From Streptomyces sp. NBC_01723 (lineage in GTDB: Bacteria; Actinomycetota; Actinomycetes; Streptomycetales; Streptomycetaceae): a DNA stretch of 64,000 bases. The DNA is taken from positions 6,188,001-6,252,000 of the forward strand of contig NZ_CP109171.1 of NCBI RefSeq assembly GCF_036246005.1. Direction: 5' to 3'. How positions within the stretch are numbered: position 1 is the stretch's first letter; every line of letters starts with the position of its first letter. The notes beneath the pieces were generated by a model that had not been told where the DNA came from, made no database searches, and was given only the letters and a program-made list of their open reading frames with translations. Shown here in pieces: positions 35,546-43,790 of this stretch. The position numbers and the translations under genes were made by a program.

Positions 35546-35972
35546 CACCGTGCATGTCCTGTCCGATGCGAACGGACTGCCTCTACGCGTCGGCATCTCC
35601 GCGGCCAACACTCACAGCAGCCAGGCCCTGAAGCCGATGCTGTCCCATTTCCACATGGGACACGAACCCCACGCGACCGATTCCAAGCCTGGGCGTCTTC
35701 ACGCGGACAAGGCGTACGACGTGCCTCACCTGCGGCGATGGCTATGGGGCAAGCGCATCGGGGTCCGCATCGCCCGCAAGGGAATCGAGTTCAGCGAGCG
35801 ACTTGGCCGCCGAAGGTGGGTCATCGAACGCACCATGTCCTGGCTGTCCGGCTACCGCCGCCTCAACCACCGCTACGAGCGGAAACCAGGCAACTACCTG
35901 GCATTTCTCGGACTCGCCGCTGCCCTGTGCTGCTACAAGCGCCTCATCCGCCTGACCATGTAGGACACGGTC
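35546..35972 (+). pseudogene. IS5-family transposase, C-terminal fragment with right end
   Basis: VHVLSDANGLPLRVGISAAN, LHADKAYDVPHLRRWLWGKR (second Asp) and RWVIERTMSWLSGYRRLNHR (Glu), ending at 35963. The right terminus CATGTAGGACACGGTCTAG overlaps the TA of the following IS630. It is the type whose N-terminal half is at 22370-22858. Confidence 0.75.
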
Positions 35973-35974
35973 TA

Positions 35975-37116
35975 GTCTTCTGAGTCAGGAATTCTATTTA
36001 GATGTGTAGGGTTGCCTGGTGGCGCGTACTGGGCGGCCGAAGGCCGAGTTGATCCTGTCGGATGAGGAGCGGGCTGCGCTGGAGGGGTGGGTGCGGCGCC
36101 GTTCCACCCCGCAGGCGTGGGCTTTGCGGTGCCGGATCATCCTGGCCTGCGCGACCGGCGCGACCGGCGCGTCCAACAAGGACGTGGCCGCACAGCTCGG
36201 TTCGACACCGCATGCGGTGGGCCGCTGGCGGAAGCGGTTCGTTGAACACCGGATCGCCGGGCTGGGTGACATGCCGCGGTCCGGCGGGCCCCGGACGGTC
36301 ACCGACGAGCAGGTCGCCGCGGTGGTGAAGCGGACGCTGGAGACCGCGCCGAAGAACGCCACGCACTGGTCGACGCGGGCGATGGCCACGGAGATGGGTC
36401 TGTCGCAGTCGACCGTGTCGCGGATCTGGCGGGCCTTCGGCCTGCAGCCACACCGCACCGAGACGTTCAAGCTGTCGACGGACCCGTACTTCATCGACAA
36501 GGTCCACGACGTCGTCGGCCTCTATCTGGACCCGCCCGAGCGGGCCTTGGTGTTCTGTGTCGACGAGAAGTCGCAGATCCAGGCCCTGGACCGGTCCCAG
36601 CCGGTGCTGCCGATGATGCCCGGCATCCCGCAGCGGGTCACCCACGACTACGTGCGCGCGGGTACCACCACACTGTTTGCCGCGCTGGAGGTGGCCACGG
36701 GGAAGGTGATCGGCTCCCTGCACCGCCGGCACCGGGCCGAAGAGTTCAAGAAGTTCCTGATCAAAGTCGACCAGGAGATACCGGCGGACCTGGACGTGCA
36801 CCTGGTGCTGGACAACTACGCCACCCACAAGACCCCCGCCATCAAGACCTGGCTGCTGGCCCACCCACGCTTCCACCTGCACTTCACGCCCACCGGCTCG
36901 TCCTGGCTCAACCTGGTCGAGCGGTGGTTCGCCGAGCTGACGAACAAGCAGATACGGCGAGGCGTCCACAGAAGCGTCCAGGCGCTGGAGAAGGACGTAC
37001 GGACCTGGATCGCCGCATGGAACACCGATCCCAAGCCCTACGTCTGGACGAAGACCGCAGACGAGATCCTCGAACGCCTCGCCAGCTATCTGAATAGAAT
37101 TCCTGACTCAGAAGAC
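35975..37116 (+). mobile_element. IS630-family insertion sequence, copy 2
   Basis: 1142 bp, flanked by TA (35973-35974, 37117-37118). It matches copy 1 (3043-4175) except for a tandem 9-bp GCGACCGGC duplication near 36151-36168 and one silent change (GTC to GTA) near 36999. Confidence 0.93.
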
Positions 37117-37119
37117 TAG
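36019..37119 (+). CDS. IS630-family DDE transposase with 3-residue insertion
   Basis: 366 residues, identical to the protein at 3087 except that CATGAS is CATGATGAS near residue 50, between the two N-terminal helix-turn-helix parts. The DDE residues are unaffected. Same coding layout, with the stop in the flanking TA. Confidence 0.92.
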   Translation: MARTGRPKAELILSDEERAALEGWVRRRSTPQAWALRCRIILACATGATGASNKDVAAQLGSTPHAVGRWRKRFVEHRIAGLGDMPRSGGPRTVTDEQVAAVVKRTLETAPKNATHWSTRAMATEMGLSQSTVSRIWRAFGLQPHRTETFKLSTDPYFIDKVHDVVGLYLDPPERALVFCVDEKSQIQALDRSQPVLPMMPGIPQRVTHDYVRAGTTTLFAALEVATGKVIGSLHRRHRAEEFKKFLIKVDQEIPADLDVHLVLDNYATHKTPAIKTWLLAHPRFHLHFTPTGSSWLNLVERWFAELTNKQIRRGVHRSVQALEKDVRTWIAAWNTDPKPYVWTKTADEILERLASYLNRIPDSED

Positions 37120-37120
37120 T

Positions 37121-37625
37121 ACTCCAGCAGGATTTCGCTGTCTGACCTGGTCTTTTCGCCGGGTGGCGGGAGTGTAGCGGGACTCCGGTCGTGCGGGGGC
37201 GGTCTCACGGAGAGCGCCCCTCGATCGTGCGACATCGCCGCAGGTAGTGACAGCGGCGGGCGACTGCGTGGCGTCGGCGGCGCCAGTTCGACCAGCTCAG
37301 CGTATGGTGTAGTCCCCGGTGTCCACTCAGGTGCGGGGGCTGGGCACGAAAAGCTGCCAGGAGTCGCCGAACCTCTGCCGCTGTGAGCCCGATGACCCCG
37401 GCTGTCCCACCTGTTCCGCCCCTTTTTTCCAGGACTGGTGTGCCGTGGCGGCCAGGAAGGCGTGCGCGAGCATGGCCAGAGTGATGTGCCGATACCAGCC
37501 CACGTAGCGGCGGACCTCGTACTGGTCCAGGCCGCACTCGTTCTTCGCGGCCTGGAAGCACTCCTCGATCGCCCAGCGCGCCCCCGGCCTGCGAGACCAC
37601 CGCCCGGCCGCCGCCTTCGATGCGG
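37121..37625 (-). pseudogene. IS701-family transposase remnant (C-terminal end)
   Basis: The minus strand gives [40 protein letters not shown] and, in another frame, [20 protein letters not shown] and LSWSNWRRRRHAVARRCHYL, the catalytic Glu segment and C-terminal tail of IS701. Truncated at about 37625 and frameshifted. Confidence 0.7.
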
Positions 37626-37759
37626 ACACGCGGGTACGACCCGATACGCTTGCTCACCTGGAGAGTGCTTCTTTCCCTGCAGCCAACAGGACCCTAGACA
37701 AGTCCCATGGTTGCAGGTCAGGAGTACTCTTCGCTTATTTGATCAAGCCTCGGGCACCC

Positions 37760-38316
37760 CACCCCGTGAAAGCGCGAGGCTAGCCCACCTGCGCAAAATC
37801 CCGCTGCCACCCGGATCAGCCCACGCCGCCTACGTCCTCGTCCCGCCCGGCGCCACCGCGAAAACCCTCATCACCGAGTTCGCCCGCTACCTCGGCATCC
37901 CCGTCACCACCCGCATGACCCAGACCCAGATCACCGACGCCGTCTGCCACACCTACACCGCCGCCGACGTCCAACTCGTCCTCATCGACGAAATCCACCG
38001 CCTCAACCCCCGCACCACCGGCGCCCAAACCGCCGACCTCCTCAGAGACCTCACCGAACGCCTCCCCGCCCGCCACGGTAAACGCCACCCCTTCCGGGAC
38101 GTCATCATTAACATCGAAAAAGCCCTCGACCTCCACCACCACAAACCCGGCACCCTCCCTCGGCACGCCTCCTACCTCCACCAGCGCACCGCAGGCCGCG
38201 TCGGATCCCTCACCCGACTCATCCGCCAAGCAGCTATCACCGCCATCCACGACGGCACCGAACGCATCACTAAAACGACCCTCGACGCCGTACGACTCGA
38301 CCACCTCGCCGAATAA
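37760..38316 (+). pseudogene. TniB-like AAA ATPase remnant (transposon accessory protein)
   Basis: Contains AAYVLVPPGATAKTLITEFA, ITDAVCHTYTAADVQLVLID with Walker B (LVLIDEIHRLN), and the TniB C-terminus EKALDLHHHKPGTL, YLHQRTAGRVGSLTRLIRQA, ITAIHDGTERITKTTLDAVR. The Walker A region is missing, and after LTERLPA a block expected in TniB is deleted (jump to RHGKRHPFRDVI). It is therefore a relic of a Tn7/Tn5053-like transposon; no TniA or TniQ partner is seen nearby. Confidence 0.65.
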
Positions 38317-38573
38317 CACAACCGCCCCACACACAGCCGCTAACCCCCGCCCACCGAACAGGCAAAATTGCCCTGACCAGTACAAACACCAACTGAGCCT
38401 TTACGCGCTAGCGAAACCCACAACGAACCCGGCCCCACTCGGCACACACGGCAAAACCAGCTCAACACCCGAACTACCCGCTGGAACCGTGCACCCGGCA
38501 CTCTCAATGGACCCACAACACACCAGGCCAGCAAGTCCGCGATACACCAACCAACTCCCCTCCGAGCGTTACG
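38317..38573. other. A/C-rich non-coding stretch
   Basis: Noticeably richer in A on the plus strand than its surroundings, with no recognisable coding content. Probably the end of the TniB-bearing transposon plus scar sequence. Confidence 0.4.
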
Positions 38574-38869
38574 CGCCAGGCCGGCGTCCGCCGGTCCATG
38601 AGCGCGATCGGCAGCTCGGCGGACAACGCGCTCGCCGAGTCCTTCAACGCGGCCTTCAAACGCGAGACGCTCCAGGGCCGCAAGACCTGGTCCAGCGAAC
38701 GCGAGGCCCGACTCGACGCGTTCGGCCGGTTCAACCGCTACAACACCCGACGCCGCCACTCCCGCCTCGGCCAACGCAGTCCCATCGCCTACGAGACAGC
38801 ACTCGCCACGACAACAACTACCCTGGCCCAAGCCGCATAGCCCGTGTCCAAAAATCCGGGTCAAGGCCC
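38574..38869 (+). pseudogene. IS3 OrfB 3' fragment with intact right end
   Basis: Encodes RQAGVRRSMSAIGSSADNAL to IAYETALATTTTTLAQAA, stop 38838-38840, followed by the GGGTCAAGGCCC terminus (to 38869). Closest to the IS3 copy at 7498-8782 (single-R FNRYNTRRRHSR form). Everything 5' of 38574 is lost. Confidence 0.8.
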
Positions 38870-38876
38870 CACCCTC

Positions 38877-38917
38877 GCAACTCTACACATCTGAACAGAA
38901 TTCCTGACTCAGAAGAC
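38877..38917 (-). mobile_element. solitary IS630 left end
   Basis: The complement of GCAACTCTACACATCTGAAC and the following GAATTCCTGACTCAGAAGAC matches the first 41 bp of the IS630 elements at 3043 and 35975 with about three differences. No transposase accompanies it. It lies just upstream of the repeat gene D leader. Confidence 0.8.
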
Positions 38918-38999
38918 TGGGGCAGGCGGGTGTGAACCGTCGGGCAGTGTGTTGCGTTGAGGGGGTGTGTTTGTCGGTGGTTTGCGTATGGAGGATGTC

Positions 39000-40757
39000 A
39001 TGGATCAGCAGGCTTCCCTTCAAGGGCATGCTCTGGGGATGGCACGCCTGTACGGCCTGAGCGGCGAGCTGGAGCACACCGCCCAGGTCTTCCTCGGCCA
39101 CCTCCCCACGCGGACCAGAAGGGGCGCGCCCGAGTGGGAGAACGCGGCCCGGCAGCGGATGCATAACCTCCTCAAACCTTCGATCGTGGTCAGTGCAGCG
39201 GAGGGGAAGGTGCTGGCGCAGGCGCTGATACCTCTGAAGGTACGGCCGCAGGGGGAGGGTTACTACATCGACCCGGCGGTACCGCGGCACAGTGACGACA
39301 CCAGGGCGGCTGCGCATGTCAGCAACGCCATGGGGATCGCACGGCTGTACGGCCTGAGCGGGGAGCCGGAATACACCGCCCAGGTCCCCCTCGGCCACCT
39401 CCCCACGCGGACCAGGAAGGGCGCGCCCGAGTGGGAGAACGCGGCCCGGCAGCGGATGCATGATCTCCTCAACCCTGAGAGGGTGGTCAGTGCAGCGGAG
39501 GGGAAGGTGCTGGCGCAGGCGCTGATACCTCTGAAGGTACGGCCGCAGGGGGAGGGTTACTACATCGACCCGGTGGTGCCGCGGCTCAGTGATGAGACCA
39601 GGGCGGCTGCGCATGTCAGCAAAGCCATGGGGATCGCACGGCTGTACGGCCTGAGCGGCGAGCCGGAATACACCGCCCAGGTCCCCCTCGGCCATCTCCC
39701 CACGCGGACCAGAAGGGGCGCGCCCGAGTGGGAGAACGCGGCCCGGCAGCGGATGCATGATCTCCTCAACCCTGCGAATGTGGTCAGTGCAGCGGAGGGG
39801 AAGGTGCTGGCGCAGGCGCTGATACCTCTGAAGGTACGGCCGCAGGGGGAGGGTTACTACATCGATCCGGTGGTGCCGCGGCTCAGTGATGAGACCAGGG
39901 CGGCTGCGCATGTCAGCAACGCCATGGGGATCGCACGGCTGTACGGCCTGAGCGGGGAGCCGGAATACACCGCCCAGGTCCCCCTCGGCCACCTCCCCAC
40001 GACAGCCAGGAAGGGCGCGCCCGAGTGGGAGAACGCGGCCCGGAGGCGGATGCATAACCTCCTCAAACCTGCGCATGTGGTCAGTGACGCGGAGATGAAG
40101 GCGCTGACGGAAGCGCAAATCCCCCTGCAGCCACGGCCGAGGGGGGGTTACCACATCGACCCGGCGGTAGCGCGGCTCAGTGACGAGACCAGGGCGGCTG
40201 CGCATGTCAGCAAAGCCATGGGGATGGCACGGCTGTACGGCCTGAGCGGGGAGCTGGAATACACCGCCCAGGTCTCCCTCGGCCACCTCCCCACGCGGAC
40301 CAGAAGGGGCGCGCCCGAGTGGGAGAACGCGGCCCGGCAGCGGATGCATGATCTCCTCAGCCCTGCGAGTGTGGTCAGTGCGGCGGAGATAAAGGTGCTG
40401 ACGGAAGCGCTGATCCCTCTGCAGCCACGGCCGCAGGGGGGTTACTACATCGATCCGGCGGTACCGCGGGAGCGGGACTTCTTGTCCGGTGTGGTTGCCG
40501 GTGGTGTGCATCCCGGGCTGGGGCTGCCTGGTGCGGGGGCTGTGCAGTCTTGGAGCGGGGCCGGTGTGCCGCTGCCGGGAGCTCTGCCTGCCTCGGACGA
40601 GGCGCACAACCCGGTGGGGAGCTATCTGGTGTCCGCGGCCGGCACCGGTCAGTTCCCCAGTCCCCAGGCCGGTCACCAGCCGGGCCCCTCCCAGGCGGCA
40701 CCGCCGGCTTTCGGGTATCCGACGGCCCCTCATCCCGCCAAGAGACAGAGGCGCTGA
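39000..40757 (+). CDS. 98-residue tandem-repeat protein, copy D (5 units), function unknown
   Basis: 585 residues, the longest member, from ATG 39000 with GGAGG five bases upstream. It has five units, then the standard tail to PAKRQRR. Units 1-3 share an EGKVLAQALIPLKVRPQGEG variant not seen in other copies, so local duplication of one unit type has occurred; units 4 and 5 use the EMKALTEAQIPL and EIKVLTEALIPL forms. It is preceded by a solitary IS630 end. The 3' flank is that of copy A. See 8854 for family features. Confidence 0.82.
   Translation: MDQQASLQGHALGMARLYGLSGELEHTAQVFLGHLPTRTRRGAPEWENAARQRMHNLLKPSIVVSAAEGKVLAQALIPLKVRPQGEGYYIDPAVPRHSDDTRAAAHVSNAMGIARLYGLSGEPEYTAQVPLGHLPTRTRKGAPEWENAARQRMHDLLNPERVVSAAEGKVLAQALIPLKVRPQGEGYYIDPVVPRLSDETRAAAHVSKAMGIARLYGLSGEPEYTAQVPLGHLPTRTRRGAPEWENAARQRMHDLLNPANVVSAAEGKVLAQALIPLKVRPQGEGYYIDPVVPRLSDETRAAAHVSNAMGIARLYGLSGEPEYTAQVPLGHLPTTARKGAPEWENAARRRMHNLLKPAHVVSDAEMKALTEAQIPLQPRPRGGYHIDPAVARLSDETRAAAHVSKAMGMARLYGLSGELEYTAQVSLGHLPTRTRRGAPEWENAARQRMHDLLSPASVVSAAEIKVLTEALIPLQPRPQGGYYIDPAVPRERDFLSGVVAGGVHPGLGLPGAGAVQSWSGAGVPLPGALPASDEAHNPVGSYLVSAAGTGQFPSPQAGHQPGPSQAAPPAFGYPTAPHPAKRQRR
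39030..40475 (+). repeat. five in-gene tandem repeats of about 294-297 bp
   Basis: Units start near 39030, 39327, 39624, 39921 and 40215. Units 2 and 3 are almost identical over most of their length. Confidence 0.9.
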
Positions 40758-40869
40758 GCTTGCCCCGCCTCCAGAACACAGACCACCACCTTCTCCCTTG
40801 CCGACGGCGCTTGAATGCTGAGCCGATTCCCACCCTTGGAACCTGAGTGAATGTTTGGTTCTCGGTTGT

Positions 40870-40938
40870 CAGTTTCATTTGATTTGGCTGTCGCGCCAGT
40901 TGGGGGTGGTTTCGTGGGTGAGGCGGCGGGTCATGAGG
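40870..40938 (-). pseudogene. IS5-family transposase tail, part 2 (after IS3 insertion)
   Basis: The minus strand reads LMTRRLTHETTPNWRDSQIK and stop, the C-terminus of the IS5 type seen at 25837-26672. It continues from 42239-42290 across an IS3 insertion. Confidence 0.7.
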
Positions 40939-41004
40939 GGGCCTTGACCCTTGATCCCGGACACGCGAGACACTGGATCCTGAGGATCTGAGGACGGACA
41001 TCTC

Positions 41005-41310
41005 GTGGTCATGGAGAACTGTCCGCCGCAGTTCAAGGCGGACGCGGTCGCACTGTACCGGTCGCGGCCCGAGGCGACGATCCGCCAGGTCGCGGCCGAT
41101 CTGGGGATCGTCCCCGAGACGCTGCGGAACTGGGTCCGAGCGGCGGGTGCGAGCCGGCCGCGGGGGCGCCGGGCGGAGGTGTCGGCGGAGCCGCCGACGG
41201 TGTTGGAGGCGGAGAACGCGGCTCTGCGGAAGAAGGTCCCTGAGCTGGAGGAAGAGCGCGAGATTCTGCGGAAGGCGGCGAAGTATTTCGCCGGGGAGAC
41301 GCGCTGGTGA
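41005..41310 (+). CDS. IS3-family transposase OrfA
   Basis: 101 residues, same sequence as the gene at 24813-25118. Helix-turn-helix plus coiled coil. The stop overlaps the orfB start (GTGA). Confidence 0.9.
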   Translation: MVMENCPPQFKADAVALYRSRPEATIRQVAADLGIVPETLRNWVRAAGASRPRGRRAEVSAEPPTVLEAENAALRKKVPELEEEREILRKAAKYFAGETRW

Positions 41311-42209
41311 ACCGCTTCCAGTTCGTCGCCGACCACCAGCGCCGCTGCGGCGTGAAGCGGCTGTGCACCATCCTGGGCATCGCCCGCTCCAGCTTCTGCT
41401 ACTGGCGGGCGACGGCTGCGGACCGGGCCGCCCGGCAGGCGGCCGAAGCCGCTCTCGCCGCACGGATACGGGCCGTGCACCGCGAGTCGGACGGCACCTA
41501 CGGCGTTTCCAGGATCACCGCCGGGCTCCGCGAGGCGGGCGAGCGCGTCAACCACAAGCGGATCGCGCGGCTGATGCTGGGTGCCGGTCTGGCGGGCGTG
41601 CGTTTGCGCCGCAGGCACCGCACCACTGTTGCGGACCCGGCTGCGGCGAAGGCCCCGGATCTCATCGGCCGCGACCTCACCGCGAGTGAGCCGAACACGA
41701 AGTACGTCGGCGACATCACCTGTCTCCCGCTGGACGGCGGGAAGTTCCTGTATTTGGCCACCGTCGTCGGCCTCGCCTCACGCCGCCTGGCCGGCTGGGC
41801 GATCGCGGACCGCATGCGCACCGGCCTCGTCACCGACGCCCTGGCCGCCGCCCAGCGGACCCGCGGCAGCCTCGCCGGGGCGGTCATGCACACCGACCAC
41901 GGAGCCCAGTACACCAGCCGGGCCCTCGCCGACGCCTGCCGCCAGGCCGGCGTCCGCCGGTCCATGAGCGCGATCGGCTCCAGCGCGGACAATGCACGCG
42001 CCGAATCCTTCAACGCGACGTTCAAACGCGAGACGCTCCAGGGCCGAAAGCACTGGTCCAGCGAACGCGAGGCCCGACTCGACGCGTTCCGCCGGCTCAA
42101 CCGCCGCTACAACACCCGACGCCGTCATTCCCACCTCGGACAACGGAGTCCCATCGCCTACGAGACAGCACTCGAGACAACATCAACTACCCTGGCCCAA
42201 GCCGCATAA
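41307..42209 (+). CDS. IS3-family transposase OrfB
   Basis: 300 residues, same sequence as the gene at 23914-24816 with all three DDE positions intact. Its intact ends and readable target duplication make it the best candidate for the most recent IS3 transposition in the window. Confidence 0.9.
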   Translation: MNRFQFVADHQRRCGVKRLCTILGIARSSFCYWRATAADRAARQAAEAALAARIRAVHRESDGTYGVSRITAGLREAGERVNHKRIARLMLGAGLAGVRLRRRHRTTVADPAAAKAPDLIGRDLTASEPNTKYVGDITCLPLDGGKFLYLATVVGLASRRLAGWAIADRMRTGLVTDALAAAQRTRGSLAGAVMHTDHGAQYTSRALADACRQAGVRRSMSAIGSSADNARAESFNATFKRETLQGRKHWSSEREARLDAFRRLNRRYNTRRRHSHLGQRSPIAYETALETTSTTLAQAA

Positions 42210-42238
42210 CCCGTGTCCAAGATTCCGGGTCAAGGCCC

Positions 42239-42290
42239 GAGGTTGATAGCGGCGAGTTGTATCATGGCTGCTGATCGGTGGGGGTGGGGT
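42239..42290 (-). pseudogene. IS5-family transposase tail, part 1
   Basis: The minus strand reads PHRSAAMIQLAAIN, matching the IS5 motif HRPEAMIHLAMIDL; it continues at 40938. Upstream coding sequence is lost at about 42290. Confidence 0.65.
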
Positions 42291-42340
42291 TTAAAACCCT
42301 CCGGGTCTGATGGAGGCTCGATTTCCTGAAAGGATCGAGT

Positions 42341-42422
42341 TATGGCACGTCTGTCCCCTTATCCGTCCGAGCTTCGTGAGCGTGCGGTGCGCATGGTCGC
42401 GGAGATTCGTCCCAACTACCTA
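42341..42422 (+). pseudogene. IS3-type orfA, 5' part
   Basis: ATG 42341 with AGGA upstream: MARLSPYPSELRERAVRMVA, then EIRPNY. Interrupted by an IS630 element at 42423 and resumed at 43569. Confidence 0.75.
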
Positions 42423-43568
42423 CTGACCTTCAAGCGTGGTGTCGGTGGGCTGACGGCTCATGATCCCTGCGGTATCCCGAGTAGATGAGGTATGCCCAGG
42501 GTGGTGGCCTGACCGACGAACGCCGGGTCTTCCGTGAGAAGTTGCGGTTGGAGGCGGCCGAGCGGTTCCGGTACGGCGACGAGAACACGGTCATCGCGCA
42601 CGATCTGCGTGTCAGTGTCCGGTCGGTGCAGCGGTGGCGCAAGGCCTGGTCGCAGGGCGGGCCAAGGGCTCTGGTTTCGAAGGGGCCCGCGTCGCTGCCG
42701 CTGCTGAGCGACGAACTGTTCGCCGTGCTGGAGCGTGAACTGCTCAAGGGACCGGTGGCACACGGCTGGCCGGACCAGACCTGGACCCTGTCACGGATCA
42801 AGACGCTGATCGGGCGCCGGTTCCACAAGAGCTACACCGTGCAAGGCGTCGCCGCCCTGCTCAAGCGGCACGGCTGGAGCTGTCAGCTTCCCGCCCGCCG
42901 CGCGATCGAGCGGGACGAGGCCGTAGTGGCCGGCTGGGTGAAGGAGACATGGCCCCAGGTGGAAGGACCGTGGCGGCGCTCGGCGCCTGGCTCGTCTTCG
43001 AGGACGAGGCCGGATTCTCGATGACGCCGCCGACCACCCGCACCTGGTCCCGCCGCGGTCACACCCCCGTCATCCGCGTCCGGGGCCGCTCCCGCCGCCG
43101 CTTATCGGTCGCCGCCCTGGCCTGCTACAAGGCCGGCGAACCCTCGAGGCTGATCTACCGGCCCTGCCCCGATGCCCGGCCCGACGGCCGCAAAAGCTTC
43201 TCCTGGAACGACTACCGCGACCTCATCCAGACCGCCCATCAGCAGCTCGGCGGACCGATCGTGCTGGTCTGGGACAATCTCAACACCCACCTCACCGCCG
43301 GCATGCGCCGCTACCTCGCCGATCGCGACTGGCTCACCGTCTTCCAGCTGCCGCCCTACGCACCCGACCTCAACCCGGTCGAGGGCATCTGGTCCGTGCT
43401 GCGACGAACCACCACAGCCAACCGGGCGTTCGCCAGCCCCGATGACCTGATCACCGCCGTCCGCCGCGGCCTACGCCAGCTCCAGTACCGACACGACGTC
43501 CTCGACGGCTGTTTCGCTGGCACCGGCCTGCGCAAACCATCATGACGACATCACGCATTCAAGGTCAG
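42423..43568 (+). mobile_element. IS630-family insertion sequence (third type) inside IS3 orfA
   Basis: Short inverted ends CTGACCTT (42423) and AAGGTCAG (to 43568), flanked by TA (42421-42422, 43569-43570). Removal restores the orfA reading NYLTEWAAMKAVAAKLG. Confidence 0.85.
42485..43545 (+). pseudogene. IS630-family transposase split over two frames
   Basis: Frame 1 (from 42485): MRYAQGGGLTDERRVFREKL, helix-turn-helix VIAHDLRVSVRSVQRWRKAW, to VKETWPQVEG. The -1 frame continues TVAALGAWLVFEDEAGFSMT (first Asp), RRLSVAALACYKAG, GPIVLVWDNLNTHLTAGMRR (second Asp) and LPPYAPDLNPVEGIWSVLRR (Glu), stop 43543-43545. At the junction GTGGAAGGACC (about 42959-42969) one A is missing compared with an in-frame reading. 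IS630 members can use -1 frameshifting, but no A-rich heptamer is present here, so mutation is more likely. Confidence 0.7.
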
Positions 43569-43790
43569 TAACTGAGTGGGCCGCGATGAAGGCTGTTGCG
43601 GCGAAGCTGGGCATTGGTGCGGCTGAGACGGTGCGGACGTGGGTCCGCAAGGCCGAGGTCGACGCCGGCCGGCGGCCCGGCAGCACGTCCGACGAGGCTG
43701 CGGAGATCAAGCGGCTCAAGGCGGAGAACGCCGAGCTGCGGCGGGCCAACGAGACCCTCAAGGCGTCGTCGGCTTCGTACTACCGAAACA
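43569..43790 (+). pseudogene. IS3-type orfA, 3' part
   Basis: EWAAMKAVAAKLGIGAAETV, RTWVRKAEVDAGRRPGSTSD, then coiled coil EIKRLKAENAELRRANETLK. Cut at about 43790 by an IS5 remnant, so orfB is lost. Confidence 0.75.

Larger units (their letters stand above)
40939..42238 (+). mobile_element. IS3-family insertion sequence, copy 3
   Basis: 1300 bp with GGGCCTTGACCC ends, flanked by GAGG on both sides (40935-40938, 42239-42242). Joining the flanks restores the IS5 reading AAIN-LMTRRLT. It is the same element as copy 2 (23885-25184), in inverted orientation. Confidence 0.92.

Noticed and set aside
8884..40475. Repeat arrays as CRISPR or as TAL-effector-like DNA-binding repeats
   Set aside because: Units are 294 bp, in frame and without spacers, so not CRISPR. 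Unit length and sequence do not match 33-35-residue TAL repeats, and no hypervariable di-residue is apparent.
38883..40733. Long antisense open frame (616 codons) across repeat gene D, with similar ones over A, B and C
   Set aside because: A by-product of high-GC repeats read in the mirror frame: it lacks a ribosome binding site, reads as Arg/Pro/Leu-rich low-complexity sequence, and the sense strand has proper codon bias and GGAGG.
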